64,000 nt of DNA. Source: Eutrigla gurnardus. Its lineage: Eukaryota > Chordata > Actinopteri > Perciformes > Triglidae. Positions 44,730-56,864 of the stretch are shown here, one piece after another. Location of the stretch: contig OY741264.1 in assembly GCA_963514095.1 (NCBI GenBank), positions 31,465,598-31,529,597 on the forward strand, read 5' to 3'. The stretch's first letter is position 1. The number at the start of each line of letters is the position of its first letter. Under the pieces are notes generated by a model, which saw only the letters and a list, made by a program, of their open reading frames with translations, was not told where the DNA came from and searched no databases. A program made the translations under genes and the position numbers.

Positions 44730-47700
44730 ACTGTATGTGACTAAAAGTATAATAATATTAATAATAAATTAATAAAAATAATAATGAGAAAATGATAAGA
44801 TTTCACTTCACTAAAGTGTAATCTATTTTTTTTAAATTCAGACATTTATTCTCACAAATAATCATTTGGGTTGGCATGGGTTACCATGGTTGCACCGCAC
44901 ATAGGAGGCTCTCAGGAAGTGATGTGGTTCTTACAGTTCAGCACGTCCGAAAAGACACATACATGCAAAAGCACTGAATCGCTGTAGTTTGGCATATTGA
45001 GTATAAAATGTTTGACTTAGTAAAGCTATTCATTTGTTGCCAAGACACTAAATATTAAATTTGATTTTCTTCCCTGTCACACAATATACCAATATATTAA
45101 TTAGAAACAATCTAAGCCAAACATGTCATTATGCATGTTTGAGCTTTTTAAGTGTTCATGCTGCTGATTTTTTCACTGTAATTTCTTTATTTAATTATTT
45201 CCCCCCTAGTGGGTCTGAAGCCACTTCCTGTGGTGAGAAGTTAAGTGAAAGACGTATAATTGAGGGGACACTTCTTCGTCCATTACGGCACATAAAACAT
45301 CTCATCCTTGTACGACTTTTAGAGCCAAGAAAGAAGGACGTCCTCCTAAAGAACTAAGACCATAAAACATGAATGAGCTATCCTCTCAGAATTAAATAGC
45401 ACCTTAGAGCCATTAAGGATCCCTTTAACTATTCATCTGGTCATCGTCCTCGCCGCTCTGCAACATGAAATACAGCTGCGGTGTGCAGATGTACTATTTG
45501 TCACTGTCAGGCTGACATGTTGGCTTTGTCCGGCGCGCTGGCAGACTCCGAGCCCCTGTCATCAGAGTACGAGACCAGCGCAATGACTCATCGTTCACTC
45601 AGGAGCAGCAGTCGTAGTGTGGAGCGACATAATGGCAATGATGCTGCCATTTTGTTCAGTAAAGCCCCCCCCCCGCATCCATCCATCCATCCATCCATCC
45701 ACTCGTGTACTCTCCTTTTCCATTCATGTCGAGGGCAAGAATGTATCCCAGCATGCAGCGATAACAGGAAAAAAAAAACACTCTGGTCGGTCGGCAGTCA
45801 AACAACATGACAGAGTCAGACAACACTCGACTTAATGTCCTGGGAGCAAGGAGGGTAAAGTGAAGCAAAAGCCACAGGAACAAAGATGGGAAATCCACTC
45901 TGAATGGCAAGCCACGTTTATTTATATAACCCATTTTCAGTCCTTTGCAGAAAACACCCAAAAGAAACCTTTATCTATCTATTTTAAATCTTTACACATA
46001 AAAGCAGTTGAAATCCAAGAGTTAACAGATATTATTTATAAAAACCAAACAGAAAAGTCTTCAGCCTTGATTGGAAAGAGATGGAAGTTGCAGCCGAGTT
46101 TGTTCCAGATATGATGTATTAACAGAGAAGTTTAGTTTGGACCAAGAAAGCAGACATGAGGAGTCTGGAGGGTTCATAAAGAAGCAGGAGATCCGAAATA
46201 AACTACATTCCTAGCATGGACCACGGCCCGTCGTTACTACCTAGCACCAGGGAGCGCAGGTAACCGAGTGGAAAGATATTTCTTAATTTCATTAAGAAAG
46301 GACAAAATCATCCTCAATCAGAAAGGCAAAAGCCAGCAAAGAAGTCTCAAACAGGGGCCTCAACACCAGAGCTTCTTGCTGAATGTGCTAAAAGGAGGTC
46401 TGCATCACTTTAAAGAAGAATAAGAAAAGAAAAAAACACCCTGGAAGTGCAATTCCCCACCTTTTATTAAACCCAGAAGAAAGGGGCGTCATCGCCATCA
46501 CACCCTCATTGGCCGAGAGGGGACATGCAGCAAGCTGCCCTCAATTCCTAATCAGGAGCCGGTCCCCCACACCCGGCACAACAGGTGATCTGAATAACCC
46601 TCCAATCAACTCTGAGGAACAGTGACATTCACTGACAATGGATTTGGGAAAAGACATCAAGTACTGATATACAGTATCAGTGTTGTGTTTGCAGCTACTC
46701 CCAAGTGCCAAGAAAAAAAAATCTGTTATTGCAGGTTTCAAGTCACTAAGACAACTAGTTCTGTGTTTGTCGTTGTTTAAAGGTTTCTCCACAGGAATTA
46801 GTCGCCACAGGAAAGGAGTTTGTTGCTATGCTGCAACACCATGCAATATTTCAAAATAACATCTATGAAATGTCTTCCTCTTGGACGGAAAATATGTTGA
46901 TTTTGTGGAAAGTCGGAATCGATATGTGGATTAAAAGCTATGTCACAATAAATGCAGGGGGGAAAATGACAAAATATAAATTATTTCCTAGTTTTCTATT
47001 AAAATCCAATGCTTTTTTCTTCCTGGATATGATGCATGCTTACATCATGACCAACTCATTTAATCATTTAATAATATGATATCCATCTATCAATCAATCT
47101 GCACCTTTTAAAGTTGTGAGATGATACATCACATACGTACGGAAGCTAGATGGCGTTTCAGCCTGGACTTTAAGGCCTTATGTTAGTCCCTTTCACAATA
47201 AAAGCTTGAGACATTCTATTTACAGACAAGTATTTCACATTTTCTTGTCATTAATTTATGTTTAGGCTTTTCAAGTGGAAATGAAAAATACTCACGCACG
47301 ACGTATGGCTATTTTTCTAACTCTCATACCGTCATTTCAGTCGTGTTTGGCGAGTTCATGCTGCAGAATGGAACCCAGCATTGCTTTGAGCTACAGAGGT
47401 CACCAGCGGACTACACCTCAGCGAGTAACTCACTGGCTACAACGGCGCTAATGAAGCTAAAGTGGCTGTGTGCTACACGCTTGTGTTTCCATTCCCCTGC
47501 ACTGCTGCCCAAGGGCTTAGTTAATTATCTCCTTTGTTTAAAATTGTTCTCACACCAGCCTTGAATGTGCTGTTAGCGGGGGTGAGTGAGTGGTTTGTGC
47601 TTGATCAATAATAGGACTCCTGTGTGGCAGGAAGCAAATCCTACTTTCTCCCACCTGTTTTTTTTTCTTATCCAATCTCCCTTTCTTTGCTGTTTATCTC

Positions 47701-47868
47701 TTGTGTTCCTTTTTCCCTTCGACACGTTGCTGCTTAATCTTCTCCTGCTTTCGTTTCTGTGAAAAACCCAATTTCAAGTCCAGGTGATGGCAATTTACAC
47801 AGCTGTTAGGTTTGTTTGACATGAATGGAATAGAATAGATCATTTTATAGATTTACATCACTCAGTTG
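44730..47868. other. Gene-free interval
   Basis: Contains a C run and a (CATC)n microsatellite at about 45667-45701. No convincing exon or transposon end was found in the rest. Confidence 0.4.
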
Positions 47869-48502
47869 GGGAACACTTCATAACAACCACCCTTAATAAA
47901 TGGCAATTTGATAGTTTATTAAACATTACTTAGTAGTTATTTTTACTGCTTACAATGAACTTATAATTATTAATGTTAACTAATCATTCGTAATGCTATA
48001 TTTATTGTTATTTAAACAGTTTATTGTTTTTACAATGTGACATTGTATATACTTTATTCAATATTTATATATACTATATTAAGTAATGATTACCAAATGA
48101 ACATCTATACACATTACATAGACACAGGGACCATAAAGTAATTATTAACCATTGTCAAGGTTTTAGCCTTAATAAATAACATCAATATTTCACAAAGTAA
48201 TCATAAATCATTTTAACAGCCATTATAACAATAATCCAAATGTGTATAGATGGTTTACAACCATTAAAAAAGTGCAAGAAATATGTGATGCATCTATATA
48301 TGTCATGTTTAAAAATGTTTTAAAAAACATTTGTTAACCGTTTAGAACTTATTTGGTAATCATTTACAGAAACTTTTATAATATGTGCAACAATAAAGTC
48401 ATTAGCATTGAATTGTTTGTCAAAAGCAAAACAATGATTTACTTAGTTTAATTAACTCCCAATTATCAATGTATTAATGATGGTTATTATAGAGTGTTAC
48501 CA
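47869..48502. mobile_element. AT-rich inverted-repeat element
   Basis: The left end gggaacacttcataacaacc, accctta is matched in reverse by the right end ggtaacactctataataacc, atcatta (about 80 percent). The interior is very AT-rich with no ORF. Repeats beginning GGTAACACTTTATAATAA are frequent in fish genomes. Target duplication not resolved. Confidence 0.55.
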
Positions 48503-49182
48503 AGGATGGATATTGTGTTATTGTGTTGCTGTGTTGTTTTTAAGGAACTGGAGGGCATCGTCTGTGGTCTTGTTTGTAAAGTGCCATACAGGGAGGTTTG
48601 TGATTATTAGTGCTGGCCGCCATAATCACATCAATGCCTCTCAGGGAGGGAGTGGGTGGCGTGGAGAGAGGGAGCCGATTATACTGAGCGCCCGGTTGCA
48701 GTACTGTAACATAAAACATTGGTAATCTGGTACAAAAGTGAATATTGTATAAAATAATTCAACATTCAAACAGTGGCTGTCTTACTAAAAGCAGAAAAAG
48801 CTCAAACTTGTCAAATTTAAATATGGTTTTACAGTAAAAACCAACCGGCTCCAATTACTTGTCATTCTTTGACAAGGGACCAACGCACATAATAAAAAAA
48901 CACAGGTTTTATTGGCTTTTCTGACTTTCAGGCTGTAGCTTGAAAAAAGAGCAAATTAAACCAACGTTTTCCTTCTTATAGCAAAGTTCTCACACGGAGA
49001 CATGATTAGCAGGATAATCATACCACTTCTATGGTAAAACCTTGAATAATACGGAGTCCCTCTGGGAGGGGTAGAAATATGTTTGTACCATGAACATGAA
49101 TGTTGAATATTATGTGAATGCATGTTAATTCAATATACAGCACCATTACAACAACACCATAACGTTTTTTTTTTATTCTTTA

Positions 49183-49320
49183 TTCCATCCATCCATCCGT
49201 TGTCTACCGCTTATCCTGTATTCAGGGTCGCGGGGGGGCTGGAGCCGATCCCAGCTATCATTGGGCGAAGGCAGGGTACACCCTGGACAGGTCGTCAGTC
49301 TATCGCAGGGCAAATTCTTT
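49183..49320 (-). mobile_element. LINE 3'-tail remnant, inverted
   Basis: ccatccatccatccgttgtc, taccgcttatcctgtattca, gggctggagccgatcccagc and tacaccctggacaggtcgtc form the reverse complement of the tail at 28930-29045. 5'-truncated, no ORF. Confidence 0.65.
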
Positions 49321-50721
49321 ATTGAAAATGTTAAAAATAATAATAATAGCCTAATAATAATAATAATAATACAAACTAAATAAAGTGTATGAGCAGTTAA
49401 AAGGAAAGCAAAAAAAGAAAAACAAGCAAATGGGATCCTTTATTCTAAGTAACAAATACATGACTCAAATAATAAAGTTCATGTTCAAAAGGTATAGGAA
49501 GAATTTAAAAAACTGAAATTGAACAACTCAATAGGACTTTAAGTAAAATGAGACAAAAATTACACATACAAAAAAGTTGCAATATTTTCTTCTTTTTTAG
49601 CCTTCAGTAGGAATATATTAATGTCTAAGCCTCAACGGATCTATTTGTAATCTTTTCTTCACAGCTATTTATATTTGAAGTAGTCATTTTGATGGTGACC
49701 GTCCAGTAACATTTTCTTCAGCGGCATCCTACGGCTCTCAGTTGTCATGGAGACGGTTCAGTCGACATCACATGACCACACATGGAAATTCGTTTAAGAG
49801 ATGTCATCATAACCTCGATTTTTGTTTTTCGTTTTGTTTGTTGAAACATTTTTCCAAAAAGTTCAACGACCAATCACAGTCTGGAGGGGGCGGGACATCA
49901 TGGTTGATGGTTGTTGTAGCCAGAGTCAAATTTTCATTCCCATTCAGTCCTGGATGATCACATCAACAGCAAAACCAAACCTTTCAAATTCACTTTGTTC
50001 CTTGCTTCTTCGGGATTTAAGGGTCTTTGACCACAGATGGGCAGAAAGACAGAGTTAATAAATGCCTATAGGGCCAAATGTAGTGCCACGCACAATTCCA
50101 ACTCACTTGAAAGAAGTCTTAAATAAACCTAAATCAGCTTTACCTTAAAGTCTTTTTTTCTTCTTTCCTAAATGGACTGAAGCCCAAACTCATTAAAGTT
50201 TTATTTTGTGGGCCTCCAGCATCGGAGGAATAACAGCTGTTGGAACGTTGTCACAGACATTCACTTAGTGTCAGAAAAATGAAATGAAGAAGACTGTTAA
50301 TCAATTCACGTGTACTCAACATGTGTTAATGACCTTTCAACGGGGGCCGTCACCCAGCAGCAGACGGGTCTGTTCAGACACTATATAATAGAAAAAATGA
50401 ATCAGACAATATTTTGCTTTAAAATATCAATGATTTCAACCTCAAAAGCCGTACTTTGTAAGCCAAGAGATGTTAGGTTATTCACAGTTTAAATTATAAA
50501 TCATAAAGTTCTTAATTCCATGTTGGCAATTACTCAGATGGTGTGAATTTAATTTTGGAGGATCCTCGGTTTGCAGTCTGGGCTTCGAATACTTGATCAA
50601 CTTTTGACTTTTCATCTCTTGCATCAGCCTCATCCCTCAACATCGGTCATCGGGGAAAATAACTCATCAGTGTGAAGACACATGTTTAAATAAGTGGGTA
50701 GAGATGCGTGTGCACAGTTAT

Positions 50722-50722
50722 A

Positions 50723-50751
<29 letters not shown>
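50722..50751 (+). repeat. (GT)n microsatellite
   Basis: About 15 perfect TG/GT units. Confidence 0.9.
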
Positions 50752-50753
<2 letters not shown>

Positions 50754-53700
50754 GTGTGATGGCGAGGTGGGGGCCTCCGTATCCTCCACTGTCTGGCCAA
50801 GGCGGAGTTTCAGCTGACATGGTGAAATATCGATGTGGAATAAATTCCTGTCTAATTAGAGTGGCTGAATTAATCGGGAAGCGTTTAATTAGCAGAGTTT
50901 TCTTTCCGGTCGAGGGGAGGTTTTGATTCGAGCCATATGGCTGCTCCCTCTGATGATGCCGCGGTTCACAGGCTTTTAAAACATGAATTCCTTTTTTGTT
51001 GGAAGCTTCAATGAAATTGAGCCTTTTGGTGTCAGGGGGGATATTGTAATAGACCTGGGTATTATGAAATACTTGTAATGGCATTACATGTGGTATTTTG
51101 AATACTATGTCCTGTTATTTTTATACTGGAAAGTTATCGCTGCCTGGAATATTTCTAACTAGTTGATGTTTATTTCAAAAACTAGTTCTATCCACTTCAG
51201 TTGCTTCCAGTTAAGATTCAAGAATAATAAGAGCTAATGCATAGAGCATACATAAATTGATATACATAGATATTTGGTCATCGATCAAAGTATAGGACAC
51301 ATTTAAAATTTGACCTGATGATAGACGGAAACTTAAGGGATCACCAGAATAATTACAATTTATCCAGAATTTATCCTTTCATGACATCCAATTGTTATGG
51401 ACACATTTAACTTAAAAACCACATTTTTAAACCACATTCAAGATTCAAAGAGTTTAATATCATATGCACAGTAAATAAATATGTTTACCTCTATAATGAA
51501 ATTCTTCGTTTGATGTTCACAGAATGCCAAGCAATGTCAAATAAGTATAAAAATAGCTAACATAGACATGGAGGTGCTGGGGGGGAACCAGAGGATCATC
51601 AAAGTCATAAGAGTACATCGTCTGGGCACCATGAATGTAAAAATGGGGAAATCTGCATCAATCCATATTTAAAGTGATATTCCACTAGAATATGTGAATA
51701 AACTGCTTGTGGTGCTAAATGAAATGTCTAGCCATCAAAAAAGTGTACCAAATGTCACGGCAATATAAATTTAGTCAAGACTTTTCACTAAAAAGCAAAT
51801 AAAATGTAAATGTCATGATGGCGCTATCGAAATTTAATTGTTGTTAAAATGTGAATTTAACTGTGATATTTCAGACTGGACCAAAGTGGCGAACTGAGTG
51901 ACAGACCAAACCGACAGACAGTGCTTTCTTTTTTTAAAGTTATATAAAAAGAGTTGTTTAGTTCAAGGACACCTCTGCAAGAGAACATTCAAAAAAACAA
52001 TTACAAACCCAGAGGAGAGGCATAATGTCCAAGCAACGTATTATTTCTCTGCCATGGACGTATCAAGTGTAATTTAATCCTTTTCATTCCACCAATGAAA
52101 TGTCCCTGAGTACATGGAGATATTTTAGAGACCGAAAGTTCAGCTGCAAACTTATTTCAGAATACAAGCGGTGTCAATCTAAAGGTGCACAATATATCAG
52201 CACCGTATCTGTAGCAGAAATCCGTGATGAACCCTCACGGATGATTCACGGAGGCAACATGTCGCTCAACATGAAATTATGGAGAAAAAAAAGACAAGAT
52301 GGAACAGATTAGCAGGATAAAGAACACCTTTGGATTTAAATATATCCATTGCACACACTGCGAGGCACAACATTTAAAATTACCTTTGCACGAATCGGGG
52401 AAATGCATCATTGTGTCAAGCGATAATCTCAGATAACACCGACTACTCGTGAATTATGTCGCACGTCAACATCACCCGAGCGTGTATGCCTTTAATGTGC
52501 AAACTCACAGTATCGGCGGGCGATTGATTGATGAGACGGACAAAAAAACAATCTGCCCTACTGTCATCAGCCGATCAGCAATGAGTGGGATGAGGGGAGT
52601 AAAGATGGCAGTCGCTGCAGCGATTTATGAGTTTGGACTTAAGTATTGTTGAAAAAGTAGATGCATAGACTCTCACACATACAGTATCGACCCTCTTACA
52701 CTAAGCAAACAGACGTCAAACTATATAAGGGCATTAACCACCAAAGATCGCCACGGCAACCTAAACAATGAGCCATTAGAAGATGGGTAGACTACTTTAA
52801 CAAGCGGCCTACTATTTAGATGGAAGGTGTATTTGCTGGAGGAACCACAGAGATTTAAGTTAACTGAGATTCAGCATACATATTTAGAATCAGAATCATA
52901 TTCATTACCAAAAAGGATTTTACACAAACGAGGAATTTGTCTTGGTGAATAACATTGTACACAAACATACAACAATAAACCAAAAATGACTATAATATAT
53001 GCAATATAAACAAACAGAGACATAAAATGTGGATGATTGATAAATAAAGACGGAAGGGGTCCAAAAAAAAGAGATAAAAAAGACCTAAAAATAATAAAGT
53101 GGTATTTTTGATGACATCGGCTGAAAACCAACGTCTATAGGAATTTGACTGAAATGTATTTGAAAACAGCCTGTCTGGTTGCAAAGTTCAATCATAAAAT
53201 ACATCATTTCACTCATGTTGACATATTGGAAACCATTTGTTTTGCATTTTTCTCAAAGATGCTTTACAAGTTACGCTAAGATAAAATATGCTACCATTGT
53301 ATTGTTTTAAGTTTCCAACGTACATCAAGCTCTTCTACTGCTTACAAAAACCAGTATCCAATTTCATTTTCTGTCAGCAGTTTTCAATTCAATTTGATTA
53401 GTTCAACATTTTTACGAATACACTCTGCTGACGAAGCAGCACCTGAGGAAAATTAGTGACTATTTCATCACTTATGCATAAAACCAAATGATGAACGGGG
53501 AAAAGGAACAGCAAGGTGAGGTCACATCTATCTCCAACGCATTAGAAGAACTTGACATTGGACTCAAAAACCATTTAATGAAAGCTGCATACACCAAAAA
53601 GGTTTTTCCGCTTGGTTTGCTTCCATATATTCGATCCCACTGCACAAGGTTTTTTTTTCTCCAATTTTTTATAAATGTAATAAATATAAAGAGTAAGAAA

Positions 53701-56142
53701 TAGAAGCTTGCTGGCTGCTATGCATCCAGCTCTCTTTATACAGCCATGATCTCGAGACAGTTCAAGCCTCTCCTCATGAGATGTCCTTATCGCTCTCTTT
53801 CATGTTTGAGGACAAAACTGACAATACTGCTGCTAAATGCAATTTAGCCTCGTTCCATTTATGATCCTCGATGAGACACGTTCGAGATAAATGGATTCAT
53901 GTGTCTCTTCTCTCCCAACCAAACCAACCGGCTAGTAAGATAAATGCTAACATTAGCATATGTGGCTAACACGAGCGATGATGATCCACGAAGGTCGGTT
54001 GCAGTAGCAAAGTCATGAGTTTGAAAGCTTTTGAAAGCTTTTGAATTGCAAAAACACAGCAGTTTATACTGATGCGTGACAAGAATTTACCACAAATCAA
54101 AGACGTAGAGTAAGAGGAGGAAAACGTTCGGACATCATCAAGAAACCACAGTGTCTGACCCAAAGACAAGAAACTGTGTTTCTGTGCTGAAACTAAACAC
54201 ATTGACATCATAAATAATACTAATAATATAAAATATTGTTGCATCTCCTGCCCTTACATGCATCAAATTCCTTTTTTTAATATTTTAAGATTCTATTGAC
54301 ATTTTCAAATGAAGTGTTGAATGTGTGTAAAAATGATTTTGTGTTATTGTGGTTATATTTATGTGACTGCCCCTTTAACACATGGGGGCAACTGGAAGAG
54401 AGAACTGCTACTTGATCGTAGTGAAAATGTCATTTTTTGGAAAGGCTAAATGCCAACAAATATGAATTAAATTGACGTTTTTGTGAGATAAGAGAACTTA
54501 ATAATGAAGCTTCAAAGTATTTGGTAATTATAGCCGTATCTCATGTGCACAAAACTCCTCGGAGCGACTGGCGTTTTTCTCTTCTTTTTCAAAAGAAAAA
54601 GATTGACAGAAAATGTAATATTACTCAAAATGTATTCACAGATTTCGATGGTGACGAACGAGGTGCTAGATCCAATCAGATCAGAGGTCTCGGATGATCT
54701 TCCAGCTCAATTGAGTTTTGCACATTTGCAAAGAAATGTGTCTTAGTGATTTGGTCACTAACAATAAAAGTGCAAAAGTCGACATTATATAACGTGAATA
54801 GAGTGTCTTTAAATGATTTATATATATTTTTTTCTTCTTAACGGACTGCTCTCATCAAAATGATTGAGGATGCAGCGTTTTTTCCATGCATCGCTAATGT
54901 CGGAGCGAACACGGATTTACAGCTAATCCGAGGATGCCTCCATCCATCTCAGAGTAAACGGTGGAGCTACTTAACTCAAGACAGCATGTAAGCATTCGCA
55001 GTTTAGCTCTGAAATAAAAATATTATATTAGTCGGATGGGGCCGACGTCTGCAGCCGACCTCTGGCTTCACGCGAAGGAGACAAAAAAAAAAAAAAATGT
55101 CTGTCATCACGCCGCTGTTATCGTTGCGGTATCAACCCGCACACTTCGGGGGGCTATAAACCGGTAATGTATGCATATGCTGTCACCCGTTTAGATAACA
55201 AGCCGAGAGAGGAGAATTATCACAGCCGCTCAGCTTGCGGGGCAAACATGGGCGCTGTTTGTTTGTCGTTGGGATCCGTCTGTTTGTTTGCAGCGGTGGG
55301 TCATTACTTTAGGAGTTGAAAAAAAGAAGAAAAAGTAATTGAATGACCCTTTTTTTCACAAAGTTTCCAGAGCCGCATGTGCGACTCAAGGCTACAATGT
55401 TGCTTCAGTTATTGGTGATGAGAAAAAGGTTTGAGGGCTCTTGTTTAATGTTTAGTCTGAAGGATGAGTGAATATTTGGCAGCTCATGTTTACCAGATGA
55501 TGGTTTCCTGGTGCTGTAGATGATTACAATCGCCGTGCATTTTAAATCGTTTAGATTGGAAAGATGTGCAAATATTTGCATGAGTATAATTTGATGTTGT
55601 ATAGATTGTCAGGGGCCTGCACTTATGTTGATGATGTCGGTGTCAAGGTGCTTTTTTTTAATGGGATAAACAAACACACGACAAACTGTTTGAGGTGCAT
55701 GCAGATTCACTTTTGGGCAAATTTCCCAAAGCGCCTCCAGAAAAGGTGGAGCGATACGACTCTTATAGAAGTAGATGTCTTCCTTTTCGGTACAGACACG
55801 TACTGTGATCCTGTCATCAACTTTGATATGTAGCATCAAAAGAAAAAAGGGTGGGTGATGCAAACATGGTCTCCCGTCTTTCGGCTTCAACCCCCTCAAG
55901 CACAATGAAGTGTGGCGTAAATAAATCAAACACGCCACTCAGCCACCTGTCGCCAGACAAAATGGCCAGTTTTAACTCGGCCCTTTGTTATCGCCGCTGA
56001 GCACTGAGAGCCGAGGGTGCTGGCTCGAGTGAACTGCCGGGGATCCTCCTTTTATTCTGGTGAAATGTGACACTGATGACTGAGCAGCAAACGGCGATAT
56101 CACAGCCTCTGCTTTTATCCTGTTTTCCACCACTTTGCCATT

Positions 56143-56170
56143 CGGGGGGGTGGGGGGGGGGGGGGGGGGT
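56143..56170 (+). repeat. Poly-G tract with G-quadruplex potential
   Basis: Runs of 8 and at least 18 G separated by single T. Such tracts commonly mark collapsed or error-prone assembly as well as quadruplex-forming DNA. Confidence 0.85.
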
Positions 56171-56419
56171 GTCACCGAGGAGACAAGATTAGTGGACGTA
56201 TCTCACATCTTGCCATGCTGAAGATTCTCTGTCCTTTTTTTATATTTCCCAGCCGGAGACACCAACACTGACATTTTCACCTTGTTAGACAGGAATTAAC
56301 TGGTGAATTACATGCAGATCCAAAACAGGCATGTAGTTGGTTGAGATAAAGGCCAAGCTTGAAGATCGTGGGCCGGGGAAAGGGCAACCGAGGCTAGGGG
56401 AAGGCCCCATTCCTAATTG

Positions 56420-56864
56420 CATAATAAAGTACTGCATACTAAAGTACTGCATACTAAAGTAATGCATACTTAAGTACTGCATACTAAAGTAGCCTACTGC
56501 ACACTAAATTACTGCATACTAAAGTAGCCTATTGCACACTAAAGTACTGCATACTAAAGTAGCCTATTGCACACTAAAGTACTGCATACTAAAGTAGCCT
56601 ACTGCACACTAAAGTACTGCATACTCAAGTAGCCCACTGCACGCTAAAGTACTGCATACTAAAGTACTGCATACTAAAGTAGCCTACTTCATACTAAAGT
56701 ACTTCATACTAAAGTAGACTACTGCATAATAAATGATTGCATAATAAAGTAGCCTACTGCATACTAAAGTACGTCATACTAAAGTGGCCTACTGCATGCT
56801 AAAGTACTTCATACTAAAGTAGCCTACTGCCTACTAAAGTACTGCATACTGGAGTACTGCATAG
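56420..56864 (+). repeat. Higher-order tandem repeat of 15-bp and 20-bp units
   Basis: About 26 units. The 15-bp unit is AAAGTACTGCATACT. The 20-bp unit is AAAGTAGCCTACTGCATACT, the same sequence with a 5-bp insertion (GCCTA). Through most of the array they alternate to give a 35-bp period; point changes (tgcacact, ttcatact) mark subgroups. Copies are contiguous with no spacers. Confidence 0.93.

Larger units (their letters stand above)
48503..56419. other. Gene-free interval
   Basis: Holds an inverted LINE tail (49183-49320), a (GT)n run (50722-50751), poly-A-rich LINE 3'-end-like pieces at about 51440-51540 and 52885-53000, and a G run (56143-56170). Repeat-free stretches with paired TAATTA-type sites occur at 50845-50935. 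No exon recognised. Confidence 0.4.

Noticed and set aside
56420..56864. CRISPR-like array
   Set aside because: Units are contiguous and diverged with no unique spacers; the sequence is a eukaryotic tandem repeat.
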